Assembly (NCBI GenBank): GCA_002440845.1 | Contig: DJVL01000036.1 | Location: forward strand, 1-10,029 | DNA length: 10,029 nucleotides | Reading direction: 5' to 3' | DNA from: Patescibacteria group bacterium UBA6257 | Lineage (GTDB): Bacteria; Patescibacteriota; Minisyncoccia; UBA6257 | Part shown: positions 1-6,132 of the stretch, piece after piece | Layout of the letters: each line of letters opens with the position of its first letter | Position numbering within the stretch: position 1 is the first letter of the stretch | Made by a program: the position numbers and the translations under genes | Notes under the pieces: model-generated | Told to the model about the DNA's origin: nothing | Seen by the model: the letters and a program-made list of their open reading frames with translations, nothing else | Databases searched by the model: none

Positions 1-97
1 AGCGATTAATGATTTTTTTATAAATTTAAAAAATAAATCTCTCATATATAAATATTATCTATATTTATTATAACATAAATAACCAAAAAAATGAAAA

Positions 98-952
98 CTA
101 TTTTTGGCATTTATCGCACCAATGGGTGCCGCGTCCGCCTAATTTCATCTTTTTTATAATTCCAGCGCATTTTTTACATCTCTCCCCAGCCCGACCATAA
201 ACTTTTAAACATTTTATGAAATTACCGGTTTCACCCTGCGCGTCAACATAATCATTAAATGAAGTGCCGCGATGCTTAATGGCATATTTTAAAATTTTTG
301 GAATGACGCTCCATAATTTTTTTATTTCAGCGGCGCTTAAAGTTCCGACTTTGCGAAAAGGCTTGATGCCGGCAGTAAATAAAGACTCGTCAGCATAAAT
401 ATTGCCAATACCGACAACATACTTCTGCTCTAATAAAGTCTGCTTAATAGAAGTCTTTGATTTATGAGATAAAAATTTTTTAAAATACTCTAAAGTAAAA
501 TTTTTCTCCAGCGGCTCTACGCCTAACCCATTATTTAATTTTAAAAAATTATTTTTTGATAATAATTTAATCCAGCCAAATCGCCTGATATCATTAAAAT
601 ATAAAATGCCTTTATCGTTAAATTTAAAAATAACCCGACTAAATTTGTTGGGCAATTCTTTGTCTTGATTAATAATGGGATGACCGCCGGCGATTAAAAA
701 ATTTTTTGTTTGATAAACCAATTGACCGGTCATCTTAAGATGAACCATTAAAAAATAATCGCCTAAATCAAAAATTATCATTTTTGCGCGCCGCTTAACC
801 GCTTTTATTTTCTTGCTTACAACATTTTTCAAATCACTCTTGGCTAAATGAAAAACTTTTTTATCCAATATTTCAACGGAAATAATTTTTTTATTTTTAA
901 TCTTCTTGTTTAAATCACGAACGATTGTTTCTACCTCCGGAAGTTCAGGCAT
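98..952 (-). CDS. mutM: Formamidopyrimidine-DNA glycosylase (Fpg/MutM)
   Basis: Bifunctional DNA glycosylase/AP lyase that removes oxidised purines such as 8-oxoguanine in base-excision repair. The 284-residue product begins MPELPEVET, where Pro2 (N-terminal after Met removal) is the catalytic nucleophile and Glu3 the acid. Lys57 in RRAK is the conserved lysine of the N-terminal domain. The helix-two-turn-helix is seen in the stretch containing VGIGNIYADESL (about residues 180-192). The C-terminal zinc finger is complete with Cys259, Cys262, Cys279 and Cys282, and Arg274 of the finger's hairpin is present. Length is slightly above the usual 270 or so. It is last in the minus-strand gene series, 31 bp after pduL. 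No Shine-Dalgarno is visible before the ATG, but the start is fixed because Pro must follow Met. The zinc finger and MPELPEVET favour Fpg over Nei. Confidence 0.97.
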   Translation of the reverse strand: MPELPEVETIVRDLNKKIKNKKIISVEILDKKVFHLAKSDLKNVVSKKIKAVKRRAKMIIFDLGDYFLMVHLKMTGQLVYQTKNFLIAGGHPIINQDKELPNKFSRVIFKFNDKGILYFNDIRRFGWIKLLSKNNFLKLNNGLGVEPLEKNFTLEYFKKFLSHKSKTSIKQTLLEQKYVVGIGNIYADESLFTAGIKPFRKVGTLSAAEIKKLWSVIPKILKYAIKHRGTSFNDYVDAQGETGNFIKCLKVYGRAGERCKKCAGIIKKMKLGGRGTHWCDKCQK

Positions 953-983
953 ATAAAAAATGTAAAATGTAAAATTTGCGTTT

Positions 984-1556
984 TTAACTTATTATGATTT
1001 CCCCCATATTATTATCCGCATCAATGCCCGCCGCATTAGCTTCGTCAGTATCAATATGCATAGCTAATTTAAAAGATGGATCAACTCTAACTAAAACATT
1101 TTCAAATAATAAATCACGGGTTCCGCTTGTATCAACTTTAATGCGATCGCCATTTTTTACTTTAATTTTAGCCGCTGTTTCCGGATCAATATGAATATGT
1201 CTTAAAGCTAAAATAACACCCTGTTTTAAATCAACCTCGCCTTTCGGACCGACAATTTTAATTCCCGGCGTATTTTCTAAATTTCCCGAATCTTTTACCG
1301 GAGGATTAATGCCTAAAGTGCGAGCTTCGGTTTCCGAAACTTCTACTTGAGTTTGCGCGCGAACCGGTCCTAAAATTCTAACTTTGTCAACTTCTCCGCG
1401 AGGACCGACTAATTTAACAATTTCATTAGCCGCGAATTGTCCTGTTTGCGATAAATCGCGAAATTTTGTTAATTCAAAGCCAGGCCCAAATAATATTTCT
1501 AGGTCAGGCTTTGATAAATGCGCATGTCTGGCTGATATTTCGATTGGAACTTGCAT
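984..1556 (-). CDS. pduL: PduL-type phosphate acyltransferase (phosphotransacetylase)
   Basis: Interconverts acyl-CoA and acyl-phosphate; in organisms without Pta it probably links acetyl-CoA to acetyl-phosphate and, with acetate kinase, to ATP. The 190-residue product has the duplicated PduL architecture. Its zinc-ligand motifs are visible: ARHAHLS near the N-terminus (His11, His13), RHIHIDPE in the middle (His120, His122) and AMHIDTDEANAAG near the end (His167). The protein starts directly with the catalytic domain and lacks the N-terminal encapsulation helix that targets microcompartment PduL proteins. No shell genes are in the window, so a cytosolic housekeeping enzyme is the better reading (inference). 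It sits 31 bp upstream of mutM on the same strand. No acetate kinase gene is present here. Confidence 0.94.
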   Translation of the reverse strand: MQVPIEISARHAHLSKPDLEILFGPGFELTKFRDLSQTGQFAANEIVKLVGPRGEVDKVRILGPVRAQTQVEVSETEARTLGINPPVKDSGNLENTPGIKIVGPKGEVDLKQGVILALRHIHIDPETAAKIKVKNGDRIKVDTSGTRDLLFENVLVRVDPSFKLAMHIDTDEANAAGIDADNNMGEIIIS

Positions 1557-1593
1557 ACATAATAATTTAAAGTGTAAATCTCAAAAATTAAAA

Positions 1594-1812
1594 TTACAGT
1601 GCAAAATTTAAAATTTTTATTTTATCTAAATCAATTAATTTTTTTGGTTTTACTAATATGACATGTCGCACTTTATAATTTTTTGATTTTTCTGCCGCCG
1701 CAGAAAAATATTTTCCTTTGCTAAAAATTTTTGTTTTACCAATTATTTTGAAGTAACCGCCTATTACACAAATATTACTATTTTCTTTAAGATTTATTAA
1801 AGTTTTTTTCAT
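1594..1812 (-). CDS. Small hypothetical protein (72 aa)
   Basis: I do not recognise this protein. Translation from the ATG at 1812 gives 72 residues starting MKKTLINLKE. It is very basic (many Lys) with hydrophobic stretches around ICVIGGYFKII and HVILV, which look like beta strands. There is no signal peptide, membrane helix or Cys motif. The frame extends upstream to an ATG at 1833, but that extension lies in low-complexity AT-rich DNA, so the MKK start is preferred. The gene ends 37 bp before pduL on the same strand, compatible with co-transcription. The last residues are encoded by AT-rich sequence like the neighbouring spacers, so the ORF could be fortuitous. No Shine-Dalgarno is evident. 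Confidence 0.45.
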   Translation of the reverse strand: MKKTLINLKENSNICVIGGYFKIIGKTKIFSKGKYFSAAAEKSKNYKVRHVILVKPKKLIDLDKIKILNFAL

Positions 1813-1849
1813 TTGGCAATCAGCAATGAGCAATTGGCCATCAACAAAC

Positions 1850-1878
1850 CCTAACGAAATTACAATAATGCCGTTAGG
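1850..1878. repeat. Small inverted repeat between pfkB-like gene and small ORF
   Basis: CCTAACG (1850-1856) is the exact reverse complement of CGTTAGG (1872-1878), with a 15-nt loop. It lies in the 175-bp spacer 1813-1987, which otherwise holds AT-rich low-complexity DNA. On the minus strand it follows the kinase gene but has no clean T-tract, so a terminator role is uncertain. Confidence 0.35.
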
Positions 1879-1987
1879 TAATCCTTTTTAAATGTGGTAC
1901 ATAAAATAATCTTTTTACCTTTCTTAAAACAACTCTTCCATTTTAAATTGTCATTTTCCATTTTGATATTTAAATTTTAAATTATTT

Positions 1988-2968
1988 TTATATATCCTTT
2001 TTACTTAACAAACCATTTTGCGCTCCAGGAACGCTAATTACCGAAGCCGCGTTTTTTGAAGCTAAAAGTAAGGCTTTCTTTACACTTTGTTTGTATAACT
2101 CTAAGCCGGCGATAAAAGCTGAGCCAAAAGCATCACCTACTCCGGTCGTGTCGGCTAGTCTTTTTTCTTTTACAATCGGCTGACGATAAATTTTTCCCGC
2201 CTCTATAACATAAGAACCTTGTCGTCCGGCGGTAATTAAAACAATCTTCGGACCGTAAGAGCTTAAAGCTAAAAGTAAATTTTTTACATTATTCAAAAAA
2301 GCATTGCTCTTATTTTTATATTTTTTATCCGACATAACTAATTCTATGGCTTCGTCTTTATTAACAATTAAACAAGTCGTCTTTTTAAAATACTTTCCTA
2401 TCCCCTTAACGCCGGTCAAAATCTGCCTATGCCCAGGATTCCAGGCGATCTTTTCATTTTTTACGGAAAAAATCTTGCCTAAATTATTATTCCATTTTCC
2501 AGATAGCGAAGTTAAATATATCCATTCACTTTGATTTAAAATTTCAATCTCAAAATCGTTAATAGTTAATTCGCTATTGGCCGCGCGATTAGAAAAAACA
2601 ATATGCTCATTGGCCGGCCCAATCAACAAAAAAGAAAAACCGGTTTCAATTTTTTTAACTTTTTGGACCAAGGTTATATCAACGCCCCGCTTTTGAAAAT
2701 TATTTAAAATTCTTTGACCGCGAGCATCTTCGCCGATAGCTGAAAGACAAGCCGTTTTAAAACCAAACCCAGATAAACCTACCGCGGCATTAGCCGCGCC
2801 ACCGCCAAAACCAGAAAAAGATTTATCAATTTTAATTTTAGCGCCATATTCAAAAGCTAATAATTTTTGCCTGATTAAATCTTTTTTATTATCAATTAAA
2901 ATTCCCTCGTCGGTATAAAAGGTTATATCTTCGGTTGCTCCGCCTATAGTAACAACATCATATTTCAT
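1988..2968 (-). CDS. PfkB-family carbohydrate/nucleoside kinase
   Basis: ATP-dependent kinase of the ribokinase fold that phosphorylates a sugar or nucleoside hydroxyl; the exact substrate cannot be read from sequence. The 326-residue protein carries both PfkB signatures. The N-terminal one is the glycine-rich SGFGGGAANAAVGLSGFG segment (about 52-69) followed by IGEDARGQRI. The C-terminal one is DTTGVGDAFGSAFIAGLEL (273-291), in which Asp279 is the catalytic base and the GVGD glycines form the anion hole. ITAGRQGSYV (about 245-254) is the usual strand before the ATP site. Length is normal for the family (about 300-330). It has a good Shine-Dalgarno 10 bp before the ATG, unlike most neighbours. 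It follows galU after a 72-bp spacer. Adenosine-kinase-like or ribokinase-like activity are both possible. Confidence 0.93.
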   Translation of the reverse strand: MKYDVVTIGGATEDITFYTDEGILIDNKKDLIRQKLLAFEYGAKIKIDKSFSGFGGGAANAAVGLSGFGFKTACLSAIGEDARGQRILNNFQKRGVDITLVQKVKKIETGFSFLLIGPANEHIVFSNRAANSELTINDFEIEILNQSEWIYLTSLSGKWNNNLGKIFSVKNEKIAWNPGHRQILTGVKGIGKYFKKTTCLIVNKDEAIELVMSDKKYKNKSNAFLNNVKNLLLALSSYGPKIVLITAGRQGSYVIEAGKIYRQPIVKEKRLADTTGVGDAFGSAFIAGLELYKQSVKKALLLASKNAASVISVPGAQNGLLSKKDI

Positions 2969-2978
2969 AAAAATTTTT

Positions 2979-2984
2979 CTCCTT
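2979..2984 (-). promoter_or_regulatory. Shine-Dalgarno of the PfkB-family kinase
   Basis: On the minus strand AAGGAG is followed by a 10-nt spacer and ATG at 2968. It is the clearest ribosome binding site in the minus-strand series and supports this start. Confidence 0.75.
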
Positions 2985-2986
2985 AC

Positions 2987-3029
2987 AAGGGGGGGTAAAA
3001 CCTCCCCTGCCCCTTCTTTTGAAGGGGGC
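2987..3029. repeat. G/C-run palindromic repeat, possible transcript hairpin
   Basis: Two stacked inverted repeats fill the galU-kinase spacer. A run of G (2987-2995) faces CCTCCCCT (3001-3008). GCCCCTTC (3009-3016) faces GAAGGGGGC (3021-3029) across a TTTT loop. Unusually G/C-rich for this genome, the type resembles the CCCCCTT...AAGGGGG repeats inside the glycosyltransferase gene at 5502 and 5654. On the minus strand it falls between galU and the kinase gene and could terminate or stabilise mRNA, but it lacks a following T-tract. Confidence 0.6.
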
Positions 3030-3040
3030 TTATAATTATT

Positions 3041-3907
3041 TTATTTTTTAAATAAATCTTTAATAAACTTTTTTATTTCCGGTCCAATATCAGGACGATC
3101 AAAAGCATATTTTAGAATAGTTTCCATATAATTTAACGGATCTCCGGTGGTAAGCCATTCACCATCTTTAATTTTTTTAGCGTAAAATTTTCCTCCTTGT
3201 TTAATATACTGCTTAATAGCGTCAACCATCCATAACTCGTTGCCCTTGCCTAGGGCGGTCTTTTTTAAAATATCTACAATCTCCTGATTTAAAATCATGC
3301 GACCAAAATCAGCTAAACGAGAAGGCGTATCTTTAACGCTCGGTTTTTCTACTATATCTTCAATTTGCATAGAGCCTTTTTTAACTTTCACTATGCCATA
3401 ACGGCTAACTTGATCTAGGGGAACTTCCTGAACGCCGATCATAAAATGACCGGTTTTATTATAATCATCAACCATCTGCTTAGCGAAAGGCACTTTAGCT
3501 TTTACTAAATCATCGCCCCAAACAAACATAAACGGTTCATTTTTAACAATGCTAGCGGCTGATAAAACCGGTGTGCCGTTGCCGTACGGTCCCTTCTGTC
3601 TTACATAAATAAAATTTGCTAAATTAGCTATCTTTTTTATCTCTTCCATTAATTCATCTTTGCCAGCTTTTTTTAAATCATCAATCAGCGCCCAATTATA
3701 ATCAAAATGATCTTCTAAGGGCTTTTTATCCCATCTAGTAACAAATATAATATCTTCAATCCCGGCAGCCACTAATTCTTCAACTACAAGCTGAATAATC
3801 GGCTTATCAACGATTGGTAACATTTCCTTAGGCATTGATTTAGTCGCCGGCAGTAGCCTAGTCCCGGAACCGGCCACAGCCACAACAGCTTTTTTTATTT
3901 TTTTCAT
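3041..3907 (-). CDS. galU: UTP--glucose-1-phosphate uridylyltransferase (GalU)
   Basis: Makes UDP-glucose from UTP and glucose-1-phosphate, the sugar donor for polysaccharide and glycolipid synthesis. The nucleotidyltransferase signature is near the N-terminus: GSGTR (13-17), then LPATKSMPKEMLPIVDKP with the substrate lysine in PKEM (Lys27). Further motifs are the metal/nucleotide loop WGDDL (130-134), EKPS (187-190) and GEWLTTGDPLNYM (249-261), where family members usually have a GDPLGY-like motif. I start at the ATG at 3907, giving 288 aa. An in-frame ATG at 3958 would add 17 residues (MRLLRSLQSLAMTIAHI), but those are encoded by the palindromic repeat at 3920-4033 and do not belong to the family, whose members begin just before the KKAVVAVAGxGTR strand. 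No Shine-Dalgarno is evident. It lies downstream of the two glycosyltransferase genes, consistent with a surface-glycan cluster. Confidence 0.95.
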   Translation of the reverse strand: MKKIKKAVVAVAGSGTRLLPATKSMPKEMLPIVDKPIIQLVVEELVAAGIEDIIFVTRWDKKPLEDHFDYNWALIDDLKKAGKDELMEEIKKIANLANFIYVRQKGPYGNGTPVLSAASIVKNEPFMFVWGDDLVKAKVPFAKQMVDDYNKTGHFMIGVQEVPLDQVSRYGIVKVKKGSMQIEDIVEKPSVKDTPSRLADFGRMILNQEIVDILKKTALGKGNELWMVDAIKQYIKQGGKFYAKKIKDGEWLTTGDPLNYMETILKYAFDRPDIGPEIKKFIKDLFKK

Positions 3908-3919
3908 AATATGCGCTAT

Positions 3920-4033
3920 TGTCATTGCGAGCGACTGTAAGGAGCGAAGCAATCTCACATACTTGATGTCTAACCAGAGATTGCTTCGTCCCCCGGGTCA
4001 AGCCCGGGGCTAAAGTCGCTCCTCGCAATGACA
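3920..4033. repeat. Nested palindromic intergenic repeat (about 114 bp)
   Basis: The outer ends are inverted copies: TGTCATTGCGAGCGACT (3920-3936) against a right end at 4014-4033 whose reverse complement is TGTCATTGCGAGGAGCGACT. A second pair follows inside: GCGAAGCAATCTC (3944-3956) against GAGATTGCTTCG (3977-3988). A third G/C palindrome, CCCCGGGTCAAGCCCGGGG (3991-4009), sits in the right arm. This is the widespread type of dispersed non-coding repeat that begins with TCATTGCGAG and contains CGAAGCAATCTC. It separates the glycosyltransferase at 4068 from galU and creates a false upstream start for galU. Confidence 0.85.
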
Positions 4034-4067
4034 GATAATTATTAAAAATTATAAAAGTTTTTAAGGG

Positions 4068-4856
4068 TTATTTAATCCCCCACTTTTTTAAATATTTAAA
4101 CCAAGACATTATATGATGCCAGGCGGCTAAACTTGTAAAAAATTTATACCAAGCCTTGCGCGCGCTTTGCCTGATATGATTATGAGTAATAAAAACTTCC
4201 GGATTATAGACAACTTTCCAGCCGTCCCGCCAAAATCTTTTGCATAAATCAGTGTCTTCAAAATAGAGAAAAAAATTCTCATCATATAAACCAATTTGCC
4301 TTAAAGCCGAAGCACGGCAGAATAAAAAAGATCCTAAAAGCCAATTGACTTCACGCACTCTATCTTTATTATAATCCTTATACAAAAATCTGTCTAAATC
4401 TTTTTCACCTGAAACTATTTTACCTAACGGAGTACGTCTAAAAATAGGCGTAATTAAACCCGGCCAGCGAAAACAAGAATTTTGGGTAGTTCCATCAAGA
4501 TTAAATTGTTTCGGTCCAACAACTCCGACTTTAATATTTTTTTCCATATAAAAAAATAATTTTGCGAAAACATCTTTACTGACTAAAGTATCGGGATTCA
4601 TAATAATAATATATTTACCGCTAGCAATCTTTATACCCTGGTTGTTAGCCGCGCCTAAGCCGATATTCTGGCCGTTCATAATGAATTTTATTTCTCCGAA
4701 TTGCTTTAAGTCATCACTCTTTAAATCACCTGAATAATTATCAACCACAATAATTTCATAATCCAAGCCAGGCCAATCGGCTTGCCTAATTGACTCTACA
4801 CATTTTAAAGTTAAATTTTTAGCTTTGTAATTTACTATTACTATACTAATATCCAT
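4068..4856 (-). CDS. Family 2 glycosyltransferase (rhamnosyltransferase-like)
   Basis: A GT-A fold inverting transferase that adds a sugar from a nucleotide-sugar to a growing surface glycan, probably at the cytoplasmic membrane face. The 262-residue protein starts MDISIVIVNYK, the typical first strand, followed by EIIVVDNYSGD (34-44, nucleotide binding), NIGLGAANNQG (64-74), the DxD-equivalent MNPDT (86-90, Asp89) and the acceptor/catalytic region FFLYFEDTDLCKR (195-207), with Glu200 and Asp201 as the conserved pair. No membrane helix is obvious. The start is fixed by the family N-terminus; no Shine-Dalgarno is seen because a repeat abuts the ATG. It is a paralogue of the upstream gene at 4936-6081 and lacks the repeat-derived inserts found there. 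Rhamnosyltransferase (WbbL/RfbF type) is the closest subfamily by pattern, but the sugar is unknown. Confidence 0.92.
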   Translation of the reverse strand: MDISIVIVNYKAKNLTLKCVESIRQADWPGLDYEIIVVDNYSGDLKSDDLKQFGEIKFIMNGQNIGLGAANNQGIKIASGKYIIIMNPDTLVSKDVFAKLFFYMEKNIKVGVVGPKQFNLDGTTQNSCFRWPGLITPIFRRTPLGKIVSGEKDLDRFLYKDYNKDRVREVNWLLGSFLFCRASALRQIGLYDENFFLYFEDTDLCKRFWRDGWKVVYNPEVFITHNHIRQSARKAWYKFFTSLAAWHHIMSWFKYLKKWGIK

Positions 4857-4858
4857 AA

Positions 4859-4920
4859 AAAGTTTATAAAGTTAAAAGTTATAAAGTTAAAAGTATTTGA
4901 CTTTAGACTTTATAAACTTT
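4859..4920. repeat. AT-rich inverted plus tandem repeat
   Basis: AAAGTTTATAAAG (4859-4871) is the perfect reverse complement of CTTTATAAACTTT (4908-4920). Inside lies an exact 15-bp tandem duplication of TTATAAAGTTAAAAG (4864-4878 and 4879-4893). It occupies most of the 79-bp gap between the two glycosyltransferase genes and leaves no room for a Shine-Dalgarno before the second. Confidence 0.8.
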
Positions 4921-4935
4921 CGACTTTTTACTAAG

Positions 4936-6081
4936 CTACCAACATATTAAAAACTTAATAATTTTCCAATATGCTCCGAATATAACATTCGCGGCTCTTA
5001 GCCGTGTGCCCCCTATTTCCTGATACCAAATACGACCGGAAAATAATTTTATTATATCTCTGTCTTTAATTAGCCTTAATTTTTGCGTCTGCTGACGCGC
5101 CTTAATAATATATTGCCAATTTTTTAAACTTAAAAAATATTTATAAATCTGAATTTTCTCTTTAAACCAACCGCCGCTTAAGGCAAAAAATATTAAACCA
5201 ATTTCCATTACTAAAAACGCGGGAAAAATTAATATTAATGTCGCTAAATGATAATTTTTTAATATAGATAAAATACGATTGCGATCCATCCAATAATATT
5301 TTTTGATACTGCGAGAAAATTCATATTTATGGTAAACCACGGCTTCTGGCGCTAAAATGCATTTAAAACCGGCCAACCAAATTCGCCAACCTAAATCCTG
5401 ATCTTCATTATACATCCAAAATTCTTCATCAAACAAACCAACTTTTTTTAATACTTCAGCTTTAAAAAGAACTGCCGCTCCACTTGGATAACAAATTTCC
5501 GCCCCCTTTAGTAAAGGGGGTTCGGGGGATTTATATTCTTCTCCATACCGACTCGCATAACCAAAGCCTAAAAAATGAGTTACGTTGCCAAGGCTGTTTA
5601 TTTTATTCTTTTCGCCATACAACATCAATCTAGCCTGCACTGCGCCGATATCACCCCCTTTAGTAAAGGGAGTTAGGCCTGCCTGCGCAGGCAGAGGAAT
5701 TTTACTTTCTACCGCTTCCACCATTTTTCTTAAGCAATCCGATTCTAAAGCCGTATCCATATTAAAAAGCGCAATATAATCAAAGCCTTGCTCCAACGCT
5801 TTTTTTATAGCATCATTATTTCCTTTAGCAAAACCGTCATTATCTTTATTTCTAATAATTTCGCAAGTTTGTGCCATTGCGGGCTCTGCCCCGCAATCCA
5901 TTTCCTTTAATATCTCTTCTAAATATCTTATACTCTCTTCCGTGCTTTCATTATCGGTTATAAAAATTTTCATCTTGCCGGCATAATCCTGTTTTTTTAT
6001 ACTTAAAATACATTCAACTAAATATTTTTTAGCGTAATCTTTATAATTCGGACTGATTATAATAGCGGCTTTTTTTATCAT
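4936..6081 (-). CDS. Family 2 glycosyltransferase with repeat-encoded inserts
   Basis: A second GT-A transferase of the same subfamily as its neighbour (381 aa). Motifs in order: AAIIISPNY strand (5-13), IFITDNES (39-46), NDGFAKGNND (81-90), the DxD-equivalent FNMDT (106-110, Asp109), the PSGAAVLFKAEVL segment (199-211), and MYNEDQDLGWR (223-233) with Glu226 and Asp227. A hydrophobic membrane-associated stretch follows at about 279-302, then a basic tail, so the enzyme is probably membrane-bound. Oddity: residues about 59-69, 130-143 and 184-194 are encoded by palindromic DNA repeats. At each place the paralogue at 4068-4856 is shorter, while the flanking motifs stay intact. All inserts keep the frame, so the enzyme may still work. 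The ATG at 6081 begins a normal family N-terminus, with no obvious Shine-Dalgarno. Confidence 0.92.
   Translation of the reverse strand: MIKKAAIIISPNYKDYAKKYLVECILSIKKQDYAGKMKIFITDNESTEESIRYLEEILKEMDCGAEPAMAQTCEIIRNKDNDGFAKGNNDAIKKALEQGFDYIALFNMDTALESDCLRKMVEAVESKIPLPAQAGLTPFTKGGDIGAVQARLMLYGEKNKINSLGNVTHFLGFGYASRYGEEYKSPEPPLLKGAEICYPSGAAVLFKAEVLKKVGLFDEEFWMYNEDQDLGWRIWLAGFKCILAPEAVVYHKYEFSRSIKKYYWMDRNRILSILKNYHLATLILIFPAFLVMEIGLIFFALSGGWFKEKIQIYKYFLSLKNWQYIIKARQQTQKLRLIKDRDIIKLFSGRIWYQEIGGTRLRAANVIFGAYWKIIKFLICW
5502..5532. repeat. In-gene palindromic repeat, CCCCCTTTAGTAAAGGGGG type
   Basis: CCCCCTTTAGTAAAGGGGG (5502-5520) is a near-perfect palindrome followed by TTCGGGGGATTT. It lies inside the glycosyltransferase gene and encodes residues 184-194 (KSPEPPLLKGA) in frame. 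The first 21 bp match the copy at 5654 with one difference. Confidence 0.8.
5654..5694. repeat. Composite in-gene repeat: AAAGGG palindrome plus 16-bp perfect palindrome
   Basis: CCCCCTTTAGTAAAGGGAGTT (first part, from 5654) is followed a few bases on by the perfect palindrome CTGCCTGCGCAGGCAG (5679-5694). It encodes residues 130-143 (LPAQAGLTPFTKGG) of the glycosyltransferase in frame. Two repeat units with unrelated sequences sit side by side. Confidence 0.8.
5875..5907. repeat. In-gene copy of ATTGCGGG...CCCGCAAT repeat
   Basis: ATTGCGGG and CCCGCAAT face each other across six bases, followed by CCATTTCCTT. It encodes residues 59-69 of the glycosyltransferase (including MDCGAEPAM). It matches the intergenic copy at 6095-6127 in 31 of 33 positions. 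Confidence 0.85.
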
Positions 6082-6094
6082 AAAATAACATCGT

Positions 6095-6127
6095 CATTGC
6101 GGGCTATGACCCGCAATCCATTTCCTT
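6095..6127. repeat. Intergenic copy of ATTGCGGG...CCCGCAAT repeat
   Basis: Same 33-bp unit and orientation as at 5875-5907, here in the 51-bp gap between the recombinase gene and the glycosyltransferase gene. It is related to the TCATTGCGAG family at 3920 by its first bases. Confidence 0.85.
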
Positions 6128-6132
6128 ATTAT

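Noticed and set aside
1..97. Possible gene or terminator downstream of mutM
   Set aside because: The stretch is AT-rich with no hairpin followed by a T-run in the mutM direction and no open frame of note.
994..1194. Plus-strand ORF opposite pduL
   Set aside because: Antisense shadow of a well-conserved PduL reading frame.
2987..3029. CRISPR repeat or array
   Set aside because: Only a palindromic unit is present, with no regularly spaced direct repeats or spacers; no CRISPR array was found anywhere in the window.
3908..3958. Extension of GalU to an upstream ATG at 3958
   Set aside because: The extra residues are a translation of the palindromic repeat at 3920-4033 and do not match the family N-terminus; the ATG at 3907 is preferred.
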